In this document: in pieces, positions 48,521-60,694 of the stretch
How the letters are laid out: the number at the start of each line of letters is the position of its first letter
How positions within the stretch are numbered: position 1 is the first letter of the stretch
Assembly (NCBI GenBank): GCA_020086605.1
Contig: JACBWW010000040.1
Coordinates: forward strand, 6,687,694-6,751,693
DNA length: 64,000 bases
Reading direction: 5' to 3'
DNA from: Lanius collurio
Taxonomy: Eukaryota; Chordata; Aves; Passeriformes; Laniidae
Notes under the pieces: generated by a model
What the model was told of the DNA's origin: nothing
The model's input: only the letters and a program-made list of their open reading frames with translations
The model's database searches: none
Program-made: the position numbers and the translations under genes

Positions 48521-48969
48521 GAACACGATCCGGCGTGGAGAAGTCTTAAAAACCCCCTATTTTCACTGTTTTCGCCAAAGCTGCTGGAATTTTGTGGGCA
48601 TTTTTATGCCGGGCAGAGCCTCGGGTGACAGAGGCGCGATTTTACATCGTTAATTTTGCTGAATAAAATCCAGCGGCGCAGGGAGCTCTGGAAGCTTTAT
48701 TTTTAAATTTAGAAATAGAAATATCAGGAATATTGGATGGAAATATCGAGGATATGGGATAGGAATGTCGAGGATGTTCCTCTGCTGCAGTAGCTGGAGG
48801 TTAGGATAGTTAAGGGTAGGGATTCCTTGGTGTTATGCCAGGATTTATTCCAAATTCTTTATTATAAAATAATAAAATAATATAAAATTTTATTAGATAG
48901 TGTTGTTAAATCATTATATAACAATAGCAGATCATATTGTTGTATTATTATCTAATACTGCATCCTACT

Positions 48970-49073
48970 GTTATTATTATTATTGTTGTTATTATTGTAG
49001 TTGTTATTACTATTATTGCTATTATTATTGTTATTATTGTTGCTGTTATTATTGTTATTATTATTAATTACTG
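48970..49073. repeat. Imperfect (ATT/GTT)n microsatellite
   Basis: About 100 bp of TTATTATTATTGTTGTTATT-type triplets, with A-to-G changes in about a quarter of units. It lies at the end of a short AT-rich segment (48840-48970). Confidence 0.9.
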
Positions 49074-52000
49074 ATTTACTGGTTCAGGAATGGTGTGGCT
49101 CTTCCAGGAGTTCATGGAGCTCCTTTTCCATCGGGATCAATCCAAACTGGAAAATCCTGTGGGATCAGACACTCCGAAAATGCCCAGTAAGTGGAATTCT
49201 GTCTGGGTGCCTGAGCCTGAATTAATCACAAAATCAATTCCAACAGGATTTTGTTCTCCAGCCTTTTGCCCAAAAGCAAGGAGTTGGATGATCCCAAAAC
49301 ATCTTCCCGGTTGCTGAGGAAGAGAGTTTGAGAGCTCGGCAGAATAAAATCCTTCTCCAAAGCTCCCTCCGAGCATCTCTGTCAAGGCCACAGGTTCAAT
49401 AATTTACAATAATAATTGTCAAAAGCGATTTTCCTCCATAAAATCCCCGCCCCCTCCCCCTGATTAAAACCACACCAATCCCCCGGGAGTTTTCCCGTTT
49501 GGATTTTTATTTTCTTCCCCCCAAAAAACACCCTCAGAGATTCTCAACGTGAAAACGAGAGCGGGATCGCGGATCCTTTAAATACAAAATTCCTAGTGGG
49601 AAACGTTGCCGGTGCGAGGGCAACACGGAGCGATGAAAACCCTCAATAAACCGCATGGAGCCATTCTGCTTTTCTCTTTACCGGGGTTTTCTCCTCCTTT
49701 TCTGCCTGGGAACCGTTCCGGTGGCTTTGGGCTCTCGTTCCATGCCGTGAGCGCAGGGATGCGCAGCTCCAGCCTCATCCCGCAGCTCTGGAGGTGCCCG
49801 CGCCCAGGGATCGCCTTTCCCTCCCAGGGGCTGGCATTTAAAACCACCGAGTGTTTTGGGAAGAATCCCGGTTAACGGCTGAGTCCAGAGCTGGAAGGAG
49901 GGGAGATCGGAGGTTATTCCCTGTAAATCCTGCTCGGGACATCTGGGAGCCGCATGCGAGGAGGGGTCGGCCGGGCAGGAGCAGCCTCCGCCTCGGGAAA
50001 GGGCTTGGAGAGCCGCGATCCCGCCCGGAACGTGGCGGCAGGACAGCGCCGGGCTCCTGCCTCTCCTGCCGGCATTCCGGGGAAAACCGAAGCTCATCCA
50101 GGGGCGCTGGGAGGTGCCGTGAGACACGAGCGGCTCCTTCCAGTGTGGAGCCCTCGTCTCCTCCTCAGATGCCCTGGGATCACGGAATCATGGAACCCTC
50201 GGGGATGGAAAAGCCCCCCGGGACCACGGAGCCCGGCGCTGGCTGCTCCCTCTCTCCCTGGAGAATATTCCCTGGCTCCCCGCAGCATTCCGAAGGAGAA
50301 ACGAAACTCCCTGCCAACACTTCCCTAGGGATTAAGGTCCCGCTTAAGGCTGAGCCCACACGGAAGCCTTGGCCTGGGTGTAAATCCAGGCGGGATCGCC
50401 TCCCGGTCCCCGGCCCAGCTCTGCAAACAAACCCCGCCCGTGCTGGGGCCGGGGGGCTGCTAAAGCCATTCATTCCCGTTGTTTTCCTGACGGGATGGAT
50501 CCCTGCTCCCGGCCACCTGGGGGAGGCTGGGATAGCACCGGGGCCTCGCTGGGCTTGGCACGGGGCGTCCAGAGAGCGGGGAAGAGCAGGGAATCTGCTC
50601 TTCAGGGGAAAGAGTTGGGAGCAGGTCCCATGGGATTTGGTGCTGCTGGAGTCAGGCTTTAGGGCACGAATCCGTCTGGCGCCGTTTGGTGCAGGATCTT
50701 CTCTTCCTGAGCGGGTCTTGTTGGAAAAGGGGGAGATGTGCCCGAGGGTGGCCTGCAAAGCGGGATAAATTATCCACTGTTTTCCCCAGGGATAGCTCTG
50801 AACCTGCCCTGCTGCTGGGCCAGAAAAGGGGAGAAGAAAACACCTGAAATCCCGGGTAGTTTTCCTCAAGGTCCTTTGACGTCGATGGTGGAGAGGGATT
50901 TCATTCAGAGTTTTCTAGGGCAGAATAGGAGTTCAATAGGCGCTGAATTTGACAGCGCCGAACGTATAAACAAACACTGGATTTGGTGGTATTGAACATA
51001 TAAACACTGGATTTAGTAGTCCTGGATTTTCCAAGGTCCCCTCCGCAGCTCTTCCCGCTGGTGCCACACTCCAGAGCCCCTGGCAAGGGCACCAACCCAG
51101 GGCTGTGGCCAGGGTGCCGTTCCTGCCATCCCAGAGCTCCATGGTGCAGCTCCGGAGGATTTCCCGAGGGTTTGGAGCCATTTCGAGGTGGGTAAACTCT
51201 TTTCAGGGCTCATTTCCCCCCAGAAACTCGGCTCGGTGTGAGAAGGTGGGGCGACGTGAGCAGCACAGAACATTACAACCATCATAAACCTCCCCCCCCC
51301 GCCAATAATTCCAGCAAAACTCCTTTTATTTGTCCCCCTGTGGGAAAGGGGGATGTAAAATGGGATTTAAAGCTGTGAAGAGCTACCTTCTCCTCTCCGG
51401 ACGATTCCTTCATCCCAAAAGTCCCTCTGCTCCCCATTCCTGCCTGGCGGCTCCTCCTTGCGCAAGGCCCTTAAAGATGAGTGGGATAAAAAAGAACTTT
51501 TCCTCGCTGCTCTGCCCGCCTGAATCAGCAGGAGACCGTTCAAATAAACCAGAAGACAATTATTCATGGCCTTATAAGTTGTTGTCACTGATTTCTCCAG
51601 GAGTGAAAAACCTCTTTGGAGAAAAATGGGATTTTCCAGGTAGGTTTTTTTTCGCCGGTGTATGGGGTTGAGTGAAAATAATCCAAGGGGAGAAAGATTT
51701 TTTTGTTGTTTGTTTGTTTGGTTTTTGTTGTTGTTATTGGTGGTTGGGGGGTTTTTTGTTGTTTGTTTTTGTTTGGTTTTGGGTTTTTTTCCCCAGATAG
51801 GAGAAAGTGGCTGGAAAATTTCATTTGGGAAAAGCTCAAATGGTTTTCCATCAAGTGAATGATGTTGATCTCCTGGAAGAGCAGTGGTGGGATGGAGCCT
51901 TGGAATGGGATGGGGAGCATGGATTGGGAACACAGCTGAGTTCCCCTCCCCGCCTAAACCCAGCTCTGGTCCCGTGGGGAAAGCACCCAGGATATTGGAG

Positions 52001-53149
52001 TTATCGGGAGGGCTCCGCGCCAGAATTCCAGGCTGGTAATTGGGGTAAAATTGGAATGAAACTTCACATCTTGTCCCGGCAAGGGGGAAACGGGGGAGCT
52101 CCCTTTGGAAAGGCCACGCACAAACAATGCTTCTGCCACGCATCCCGGGGCACAGCTCTCCGGGCACTGGTTTCCATTTATTTCCTGGAATTCTGGGAGA
52201 TGTCGGGAGAATTTAACACACATGATGGGGGCAGATGAATGGGCTGGATCCTTTTCTGGGAGCCAGCGTTCCCGGGGCTCCGTGTGGTTCCGCGGCTCCA
52301 GAACCACGTTATTTCAGGAGATCTGGACTCCATTCCGGGCCGGCAAAATCCCGCTGCAGCTGAGGGAGACGCTTCCCACTCACGTCAGCAGACCCCAGGA
52401 ATGTACTTAAAAACCCAGGCTTGACTTTAAAGCCAGGCTTAAGTAAGCCTTGCTCCTGCTGGAAGGTGAGGGATTTAACAGAGCGTTTCTGGGCTTACCC
52501 GGCTCTGGGCTTGGAAGAGAATCCTGTAAGATGCTGGGAGTTTTATGGATCCATGTGGTCCCCCTGCGTTGTCTGGGAGCTCTGATATCCCGGAATTATC
52601 CGGATAAACACCATGGATAGGCCCAGCCAGCAGTTTTTGGAGAGCCTGCCCCATCCTTCCCCTCTCAACCCAAAATCCCGCTCGACCCCCTCTCCACCTT
52701 CACTCCATCCAGGCACCAATTCCTGCCCCAAATCCTTCCTCCAAAGCAGCCCAGGGGCTGAAGGAATTGCCCCAAGACACGGCCTGGATCGGGTCATCGT
52801 CCCCCAAAACAAACCCAGGAGTGACCCAACGCTGGTCCCGCAGGAGCCTGATCCCTCCGTGAGGGAGGAGCAGGATCCAGGGAAAGGGAGCGTCAACACC
52901 AGGGAGTAACGCTGGAAGCTTAAAAACACGGCTCAGACAGGGAGAGGAAGGATTTCCCTGGGATGGGGGGACTGGGAGAGCACAGGAAACGCTCTGCCAT
53001 GAGTTCCTTGTCCCTCTCCTTGCCTGCCCCGAGACCCAACACCCGCGGGGATTCATTTCCTCGAGATGAAATTCCTCTGCCTTAAACCAGGAGACGACGG
53101 CTAAAAAGGGGAACCATCCCCACTCCCGATCCCGGCTCTGGCATTCCCC
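49074..53149. other. Gene-free stretch
   Basis: No supported gene. A T/G-rich low-complexity tract (TTGTTTGTTTGG...) is at about 51690-51795. The 305-codon frame at 49851-50768 is GC-rich with no recognisable domain. A CR1 tail remnant lies near 50172-50260. Confidence 0.55.
50172..50255 (-). mobile_element. CR1 tail remnant
   Basis: GGGATCACGGAATCATGGAA then CCCTCGGGGATGGAAAAGCC and GGGACCACGGAGCCCGG follow the reverse CR1 terminal pattern, with CpG-rich divergence. Confidence 0.6.
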
Positions 53150-53290
53150 GTTGGAAATAATTTATCTCCTCCGGTCTGCCGAGCTTGTCCCACCAGCCCT
53201 AATGACTGGTTCTGTTTAATTTGCAGCTGCTTAATTGCAGCCGAACACTTCAACACCACTAAATTAAAGCAGGCTCCCAGCGTTTTCCCT
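53150..53290. promoter_or_regulatory. Candidate conserved noncoding element
   Basis: Mixed AT words in GC-rich DNA: GGAAATAATTTATCTCC, CCCTAATGACTGGTTCTG, TTTAATTTGCAGCTGCTTAA and ACTAAATTAAAGCAGG, with E-box CAGCTG and TAAT cores. Non-repetitive and without an open frame. Conservation is untested. Confidence 0.35.
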
Positions 53291-54904
53291 GCCTGCGCTC
53301 CTGGCCCCGCTCCAAGGGCCGCGCAAAGCAGCCTCAGATGGTTCATTCCCGCCACACAGGCTGCTCCCTTCCCGAAAAATCCCTGTGTGTGCCCGAACCC
53401 GCCGACGTGCGAGCACGGAAAACAGCTTCCAGGCGGGAGGAGACCGGGATGAGGCCGCGTTCCCTCCTCCCGAGGGTACCCAGCCATTCCCGCAGCCTGG
53501 AAAAGGGGTTGGGGGCCAGGAGGATCCTAAAGGGGAGCAGAGCCCAGCTTGGAGAGACTCCCCTGCTGGGAAGGAAAGCTGCTGGTGGTGGGGTTTATCC
53601 CGGGCAATTCCACGTCTCGGAGCAAATTTCCCGGCATGAAAGCACTTTGGGTGTCAAGTACCCGTCAGAAAGGAGCCAGAGGAGATGGAGCCCCTCCAGC
53701 AGCTCCTGCTCCCGGGGAAGGGAGGCTTGGGGTTGGGATGTGCCTTTCCAGCACCATTCCGGGGGGCATTGTTTGCTTTGGGCATGGACGTGCCACTCCG
53801 AGAGGGGGGCTGGGAATCCGTCAGCAGTGCCAAGGGCCGGGAGAGCAGAGGACAAACGGGATCTGGTTCTGCAGGGAGCGGGGAGGAATGAGCTGAGGCC
53901 AAAGCTGGCCCCTCTCCTCTCCATCCCATCCCGCCGTGAGAGAGGGAGAGACTCAACCCCCCCGCGAGGGAGGGAAAGCAACTCCCACTAATTGTGGGGT
54001 AAAAATAACCCCGACCTGCAAACAAGGCCATGGAAAACTCCTGTAAAGTTGAAAGGCTCTGGAAGCCGGGCAGGCTCCTGGTGCCCATAAATAATTTCCT
54101 CGTGGATCAGCGGAAACAATGCAATTAGGGGCACCGTGGGATGGCAGCCAGTGAATCCCTGGGAAAACTCCAACAACGTGGAGCAGCCCCGGCGCTCCTC
54201 CCAGCTGCCTGGAGGTTTGGGGGGTTTTTAGTGGGGTTCTTGCCCTGGTTAGACAAGACGAGGCTCAGGCCTAGCTGCTGCAGGGACGACATGGGATGGA
54301 GAGGGAAGGCACTGGGTTAAGTGGGATATGCGGGACAGGGAAACGTCAGTGGCAGGGCACAGCCTGCCCAAGAAGGAGCTGTGGGATGAGGGCGTGCTGC
54401 TCCATGGGGCCGTGTCCATCCTCCCCCAGAATCTGGGCATAAAACTGGGCTGGGGGGAAGTGGGGAAAAAAGGAAGTTAAAGGAGGCACCTGGAGGAAGG
54501 AGGAGCCCAGGAAAGCCTGAAAGCCACGTTTGTGCCTGGTTACCCGATCCCGGTGTGGCTGAGGTGAGAACAGCGCCTGCCTGATCCTTATCTCGGCAGG
54601 ACGCAACGCCCCGGGATTGTCTCTGCTCCGGTGACCGAGAGAAAACACCTCCAGTTCCTTCCTTCTGCCCAACCCCCCGAGCAGCAGCACGGAGAGGAGG
54701 CCCAGAGCTGGGGATCCCCACGGGATCTGCTCCCCTGCGGAAAATTCCTGACCCCGGGGTTGACAAAGCCTCCAACAAACCTGAGCAGCGTTGGTTTTCA
54801 TCAAAAAGCCCTGGTGGTTCAAATCCTCTGGGATTCCTTCCCATCTCCATTAAAAGTTTGAGTGGCTCCTGCAGCTTTCCAGGGGACTGAGAATGGCAGG
54901 GGAC

Positions 54905-54984
54905 ATCCATCCATCCATCCATCCATCCATCCATCCATCCATCCATCCATCCATCCATCCATCCATCCATCCATCCATCCATCC
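54905..54984. repeat. (ATCC)n microsatellite, ~20 copies
   Basis: An uninterrupted tetranucleotide array ending in ATCCTTCCTT. It yields Ile-His-Pro-Ser or Trp-Met-Asp-Gly repeats in chance frames. Confidence 0.97.
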
Positions 54985-55618
54985 TTCCTTCTGGCCCACA
55001 TTGCTCCATGCCCACCCTCTTTGTCATCCCCTGGCCAATCTCAACCCCAAAAATCTCTATTTCCTCCCAGTGGGACAACACTCCAAACTATGTCCCTATC
55101 CCAAGGAAAGGGCTCCCTCTGGGAGGCACCAGCACATGGAAGAAGGTTCCAGAGCTGCTTATCCCTCTGTCCAGAGGGATTTCCTTTGGAGAGGCTTCGG
55201 CCAGCATCCTGCCTGTGGATGATTCCCACAGCCCATCCAGAGGCAGGAAATGAGGCATGGTGAGCCCAGGAAGGGTGAGCAAATATCCCCGGATAATGCA
55301 TTTGGAATGGGGGGAAGGAAAAAGAGCCAGAGAGAGCACAAGGGATCTCCCTTTCCACCAGCCCCTGTGGTAGCTCCACGCTGAGCCACAATTCCCTATC
55401 CCTAATTTAGGATATCTGACTCCCAAACACCCTCTGGCGCAGCCTCCAAGGCCGTTTTCCAGCACGGATCCGCTCTCTGATGGCTCCGGCTCTGCTCCAT
55501 CCCCGGGGGGGATGTTGGCACAGCCAATCTGGCCCGGGAGGAGATGGAGCCACTTCTGGAAAACGCCAGCGAGCCGGGGCCTGCCGAGCAGGACGAGGCC
55601 CCCTGAAGGGGATATCTT

Positions 55619-55909
55619 TCACCTCCCGGTGACTTCTTCCACAAATATCCCGTCCTTCAACACCTTTGTGTTGACAGAATCTCTGTCAACTTCAAACTTG
55701 ATGCCAATCTCGGTGCCCAGGGGAACCGGTTGTGCCACAAGTGCTGCCACAACAGGAGCCCGGCCCTTTCCATGGAAAAATCCTGCCCAGATGCCCTGTG
55801 CAGAAGGGCATCTCGCCGTGTGCCGGTGAAAATTCCTGGCAACAGGACCCTCGGAAGCTGTGGGAGAGCTGGAGCTGCTCCCTAAGGGCGTGCCTGACTT
55901 TATGTACCT
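55619..55909 (-). other. Orphan open frame (96 codons, stop to stop, no ATG)
   Basis: An unbroken minus-strand frame runs from just after a TAA (55910-55912) to a TGA at 55619-55621 and contains no Met. Its C-terminal half (for example GTEIGIKFEVDRDSV, KVLKDGIFVEEVTGR) is less Pro/Gly/Arg-biased than the chance frames around it and resembles ordinary globular protein. A possible acceptor, CTGTTGCCAG, lies at about 55843-55852. I do not recognise the family. It could be a terminal exon, a decayed retrocopy or chance. A 9-bp-arm hairpin (GTTGACAGA-ATC-TCTGTCAAC, 55670-55690) lies within it. Confidence 0.25.
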
Positions 55910-55959
55910 TTAATTTCCTAAAATGCTCCTTGGATTCAGCAGGACATGGGCAATAATCC

Positions 55960-56065
55960 GCAAAGAATCCCAGAAGAGCTTGGGTGGGAAGGGCTTTTAA
56001 AGCTCATCCCCATTCCATGGGCAGGGGCACCTTCCATGATCCCAGGTTGCTCCAAGCCGGCCTCA
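55960..56065 (-). mobile_element. CR1 tail fragment
   Basis: GAATCCCAGAAGAGCTTGGG, TGGGAAGGGCTTTTAAAGCT, CCATTCCATGGGCAGGGGCA, CCAGGTTGCTCCAAGCC: a reverse CR1 end. Confidence 0.88.
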
Positions 56066-56106
56066 AGCATGAGCAGGAAAAGTTCATTTCTTTAAAAGCC
56101 TCTGGA

Positions 56107-56345
56107 AAACAAAACAAAACAAAACAAAACAAAACAAAACAAACAAAAAAAACCCCACCAAAACAAGCCAACAAAATCCCTACCAAAAATTGCATTTAAA
56201 TGTAATTTAAATACAAAAAAAAAATTAAAATTTATATTTAAAATTTTTAAATATCCATATTTACAGGTGTAAAAATACAGATTTTTACTTTAAAGTTTTT
56301 GGGGTTTTTTGGTTTTTTTTTTTGTTTTTGTTTTTTTTTTTTTTT
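56107..56345. repeat. (AAAAC)n and A/T low-complexity tract
   Basis: About eight AAAAC units (56107-56146), then A/T-rich sequence, then a T/G-rich run ending in a T tract near 56329-56345. Confidence 0.85.
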
Positions 56346-57346
56346 AAGTGTTACTGGGCTTAAGGGAAAACGGCCCAGCAGAGGTGAAGGAGGCACCTCT
56401 ATCCTATCAGCCATCATTCTTGGAAATGTAAAGACCTGAAATTTGGGAGTGGAGATAAAATTCACTGGGGTTTCTTTGAAAAAATCAGAAGCATTGATGG
56501 ATTGTCAGCGCTGCCCCCACAGCCATGTATTTTCAGCAAAGTTCTACGTTTTTGAGGAAAGTAAATTTTCCTTCAAAAATGGTTTTGTAGGGGAAAAGAA
56601 GCTCAGGGCTGCGCGGGTTTTTGGGATGGCTCCAATGGGAGGCAGGATGTGCCTGGATGGGTCAGGTGTCAGAATCCTTGACTGGGAAGTCTCCGGGAGT
56701 GGGAAAAGAGCGAGGGGAAAAGCCAAAAGAGGCAGGAACGCGCTACCAGCTTGGAGGCTCCCTCTAGCGCCGCTTCCCAGAGCTACGAGGAATCCTCTCA
56801 TCCCAGCGGGAAAATCTCCGGAGGGGACAGCGGGCAGAGCTATCGCCAAGGGGCCCTCCGCAGCCATTCCCTGCTCCAGCCATTCCCTGTTCCACCCGCT
56901 CCCTACTCCAGCCCTCAGGACACCTTTGGGGGCTCCTTTCCCATGTGGTGCCACCAAATCCCGGAGCGGGGACCCTCAGCCCCGGCTGGCCTGGCATCCC
57001 TGCCCAGATCCCGGCGTGGCAAAACCTGGGAAGGGTTAAAGCCGTGGGAAGCGACAGGTGCCAGCTCTGGGGACATCCCGGCTGTGTCCCCGTGTCCCTG
57101 CCCACACACACACAAGCGCAGCTCGCCAAACATTTGCCCTGCCCGAGCTGGGATAAATCCGTGGCGCAGCGTCCAAAGCCAGAGTTCAGCGTCCCCGGAT
57201 CCGCCTGGATGCTCGGCTCTGCCCCACTGTCCCATCCGTGCTCCCTCCGAGGGAGAGGGACGGGGACAGCCGTGGGGACGGTCCCCGTGGAGCAAGGGAC
57301 AGGCAGGGCATTTTCCAGCAGCTCAGGGGCGGTTCCAGATCCCAAA

Positions 57347-57472
57347 TCTCCATCCCGTGAGGAGCAGCCTCATCCCACTGTGCCCTGGGGGATGTGGCTC
57401 TCCCAGATCCCAAATTCCTAGATCTCCATCCCGTGAGGAGCAGCCCCATCCCGCTGCCCCCTGGGGGATGCT
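57347..57472. repeat. Partial tandem duplication (~76-bp offset)
   Basis: ATCTCCATCCCGTGAGGAGC followed by AGCC-CATCCC-CTG-CCCTGGGGGATG occurs twice, about 76 bp apart, joined by CCAGATCCCAAAT words that also repeat. Few differences, so recent. Confidence 0.85.
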
Positions 57473-58990
57473 CCTGCTCCAGGGCCTTCCCAGAGCTCCA
57501 TTTCATGGAATCCCTGTCCCTACCCGGCGCCATCTCCTTCCTCTCCCTGCCCAGCATCCCCCAGGGACCGCAGCTGGTGCGGGAAAAACAAACCCGGGAG
57601 AGGGGTTTGGAGTTTCCCAGAGCACGGGTGGTGGGATAGGGGTGCTCCCGTGGGATGTGAGCCCGGCCAGGCCGCTCCCAGCTGCGCTGCAGCATCTCCA
57701 AGCGCCGGGAGATGGCAATCTCCATCTTCCCACGGCATTCCAGGCGCCCGCGATGGAGCCCTGACGCCGCCGAGCTCCCAGCTCGGCCCCGCGCAGGGAA
57801 ATCCCACCCAGCCTTCCAGAGGAGCGGGATTTGTTCCCGTGTTGGCAGCGACTACGGGTGTTTACCCTGCGCTGCCTTATCTGCCTCCCTCTTCCCGAGT
57901 AAAGCGGGGGAAATTGGAGTGACCCCGTTATCTGTTTGCCATCTCTCCCGGGATTAGCGGCTCCACGGACTAAGCTTTGGATCAACACGGTTTTATTGGA
58001 TCCTGTCACTGCGGGCTGGCGGCGGCCGGGCTAAGTGAGACATCAAACCTCCCTCCTGCCCGCCTCCCTCTGCTGGGCTGGAGCAGCCTGGCTCAGCTTT
58101 TGTGGGAAAGGGAGAGGAAAAGCGGGGTTTCACTCCTGTTTCCAGCATTCCCTCCCTTCCACGGGGGCTGGAAGAGCAAGGGGGTGCTTCCCCTCCTGGC
58201 AAAGGAGGAGGGGATGGACACGACGCTCTCCTTGTTTAATCCCAATCCTGCCTCCAGGAGTAAATATGCCATTAAAAAGCAGCCTGGGGATCCAAACTCT
58301 GCTTTCCCGGGATCCCCCACACTCATCCCGCCTTTGGAATGGGGAGTGGGATATGTGCAGACACAACTACGGCAGAACAGGAGGGCACGGGGGTGGGACT
58401 GGGACCTCTGGAGCTCTCCTTATCCCTGGGATGGGCAGGAAAGGCTCTGCCGAATCCCAAGGGGCACGCGGCCAGGGAGCCTCCTCACCCTGCCCAATTC
58501 TGAGCGAATTTGGGCTGTTTAAAAAAGAAAAAAAATGGGGAAAGCGTCACACCCCTGAGAGGTGGCAGGCCGATGTCCCTGCTGCAAACCCAGCAGGTGA
58601 CGGAGCCACGTCGGGGCTCAGTGACCTTTCCACCCCAAAATTGTGCGGGGAGGGCTGGAATCCTGATGGATCTCGTGGCCCCACACATTCCAGGAGCAGG
58701 GAATTAACGAAGGGGCACGTTGGCTTGATCCAGCCCTGTCCCAGCAGCTTGGTTGCCCCTCCCAAGTTTCTGAGGGGAAAAGAGCCATGGGGATTGGGTT
58801 TTCCATCATCACAAGGGGGAAAACTGAAGTTTTTTTAATAGGAAACATCATCTCCATTGGGGATCCCACATTATACAGGTGGCTGTGAGGGGAAAGGGGA
58901 CACTCATTCCCAAAACACCCGCTTGGAAACATCCGTGGGATGTGGAAACACATCTCCTCCTTCCCGCTCTTTCCCCGCCCTGTTTTTAAC
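57473..58990. other. Gene-free stretch
   Basis: No supported gene. A segment at about 57840-58030 (GTGTTTACCCTGCGCTGCC, CCCGTTATCTGTTTGCCATC) contains forkhead- and GATA-like words in non-repetitive DNA and might be regulatory. The rest is ordinary background. Confidence 0.45.
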
Positions 58991-59029
58991 TGTGCGTGCA
59001 AATGCCACTCCACCAAACCCAAAATGCGC

Positions 59030-59505
59030 CTGAGGGGCCGCAGCCGTGCACGAGTTAAGAGCCGGGAATTTTCACCGGCGGAATTCCAGCCTCAATAACC
59101 TCTGGATGTGGCAATCTAGGACAAACAGCTGGGCTGCTCCTTCCCCGAGATGTCCACAGTGGGTTTTCCTACGGCGGCTATCGGCCGGGATCTCGGCAGA
59201 GAGACGCATTTACCGCCCGGAGATAATGGAAGGAAACAGTTTATAAAATCAGATTAGGGCTGGGGAAAAAAAAAAATCACCTAATGATCACAATTCCCGG
59301 CCCCGCCGCCGAGTAATGAAGCGTTCAAGAGCTGTCAGCGCCTGATGAAAGCGGCCTCGAGAGAGGGCCCCGCGCCTCTGGAGGATGGCTGCGGATGGAT
59401 TGCAGCGAGACACGATCCCGCGATAAGGGACAATGGAAAGAGCCTCGAGAACACTTCAGAGCGGGCTCCTCGGCGCGGCAATAAAAGCCCATAAATTAAA
59501 AAAAA
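59030..59505. promoter_or_regulatory. Candidate conserved noncoding element (upstream of PAX1)
   Basis: A long non-repetitive stretch with many developmental-factor-like words: GGAGATAATGGAAGG, AACAGTTTATAAAATCAGAT, CACCTAATGATCACAATTCC, CGAGTAATGAAGCGTTCAAG, AGCTGTCAGCGCCTGATGAA, GGACAATGGAAAG (SOX-like) and GGCAATAAAAGCCCATAAAT. It lacks the GGAATTCC/CR1 texture of its flanks and has no sustained open frame. It ends in an A-run (59498-59516). This is the strongest enhancer-like segment in the window, judged by texture alone. Confidence 0.4.
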
Positions 59506-60534
59506 AAAAAAAAAAAGTAGTTTCCGAACGATTTCTGATAAAAGGCGAGCCGAGGCGAAAGGGAAGAGCGGGAGAATCCCTTGAATCCTTCCCACGCGCC
59601 CTGAAGACCCCAAAGGATGGGCCGGGAAGGGATGTGCCCTGGCTGGCGGGAGGGATTAGCTGCTCCCGAGGGCAAGGGATGGATCCACAAGGAAGGAGGG
59701 AAACGTGGCTTGGCCATCTACCGACCCCTTCCCAGGCCAGGAACCACCCAGCTCCAACCTCCCTCCAATCCCCGAATTCCATTCGGGATTAAAGGGCTTC
59801 CCAGCTCCCGAGGCCGTTCCAGAAGCACCTTGGGCATCGGCTGCGCATGGAAAAAGCTCCCAGAGCAGCAGACTCGGGACGCGTCCCAGCAACATGGAAA
59901 AGCCTGGAGAGCGCATTCTCCGGCCTCAGAAACCGAGGAAGCCGAAGAATGGGATTGAAGCCACCCTTCCCTTGGGGGCACCGAGCCCACGACCCCACCA
60001 GGAAGAAGGGAAAAGATGGATTCTCCGCGTTCCCCGTGGTCTGAAATGCAGATGTCTGCGCTCGAAGGAGCAGCCGTGGCACGGGGAACGGCGGTGATTT
60101 ATGGGAAGCTGCACCGGCATCCATTATTCATGTGGGAAGCACGGGAAGGGCTTTGATATGGATCGGGAAAAGCTTCGGATCCATGGGGGAGATAAATCTG
60201 GATGAATGGTGTCACCCGGAGCCGGGATGGAGCTCTGGGGCACTGTCTCGGTGACACCCAGGACAACGTGGGCACTAATTCTGCCTGGAAGAGAGCTCCA
60301 TCCCAATATCCCTGCTGGAATTGCTGCTCCAGAGCGATGTCAAGGCTTTGTGCGCTGTGGATGCCCACAAACCTCACTTGGAGCAGATTTCCCTCCCAAA
60401 CCGGTCGATTTTACCTCAAAATTACTTCAGTCACCCCAAACCTCGCCTCACTCAGGTGAGGAGGGAACGGCAGGATCCACCAGGAACCCCTCAGCCTGGA
60501 ATGCTGCATCCCTGAGGCCTCCTGGAGGCGCCGG

Positions 60535-60690
60535 GATGAGGCAGTGACTAATTTCAGCTCGATTCCCATTAATGAAGGGACACAGGAGCGCCGGGCACAA
60601 CCAATGATTGGAAAGTCTCTCTCTGAACGGCTGCAATTAGAGCGCTCGCTGTTAATTGGGCTCATTTAACCTCTCGCCCGCGCACGGAGC
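60535..60690. promoter_or_regulatory. Candidate conserved noncoding element
   Basis: GACTAATTTCAGCTCGATTC, CCCATTAATGAAGGG, CACAACCAATGATTGGAAAG, GCTGCAATTAGAGCGCTCG and TGTTAATTGGGCTCATTTAA occur within 150 bp of non-repetitive DNA. CCAATGATTGG is a perfect palindrome with one central base. Conservation is untested. Confidence 0.38.
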
Positions 60691-60694
60691 AGCT

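Noticed and set aside
49851..50768. 305-codon plus-strand frame
   Set aside because: Arg/Gly/Pro-biased and runs through a CR1 remnant near 50.2 kb, so not a gene.
54317..55081. Frames with Trp-Met-Asp-Gly or Ile-His-Pro-Ser repeats
   Set aside because: Translation of the (ATCC)n microsatellite.
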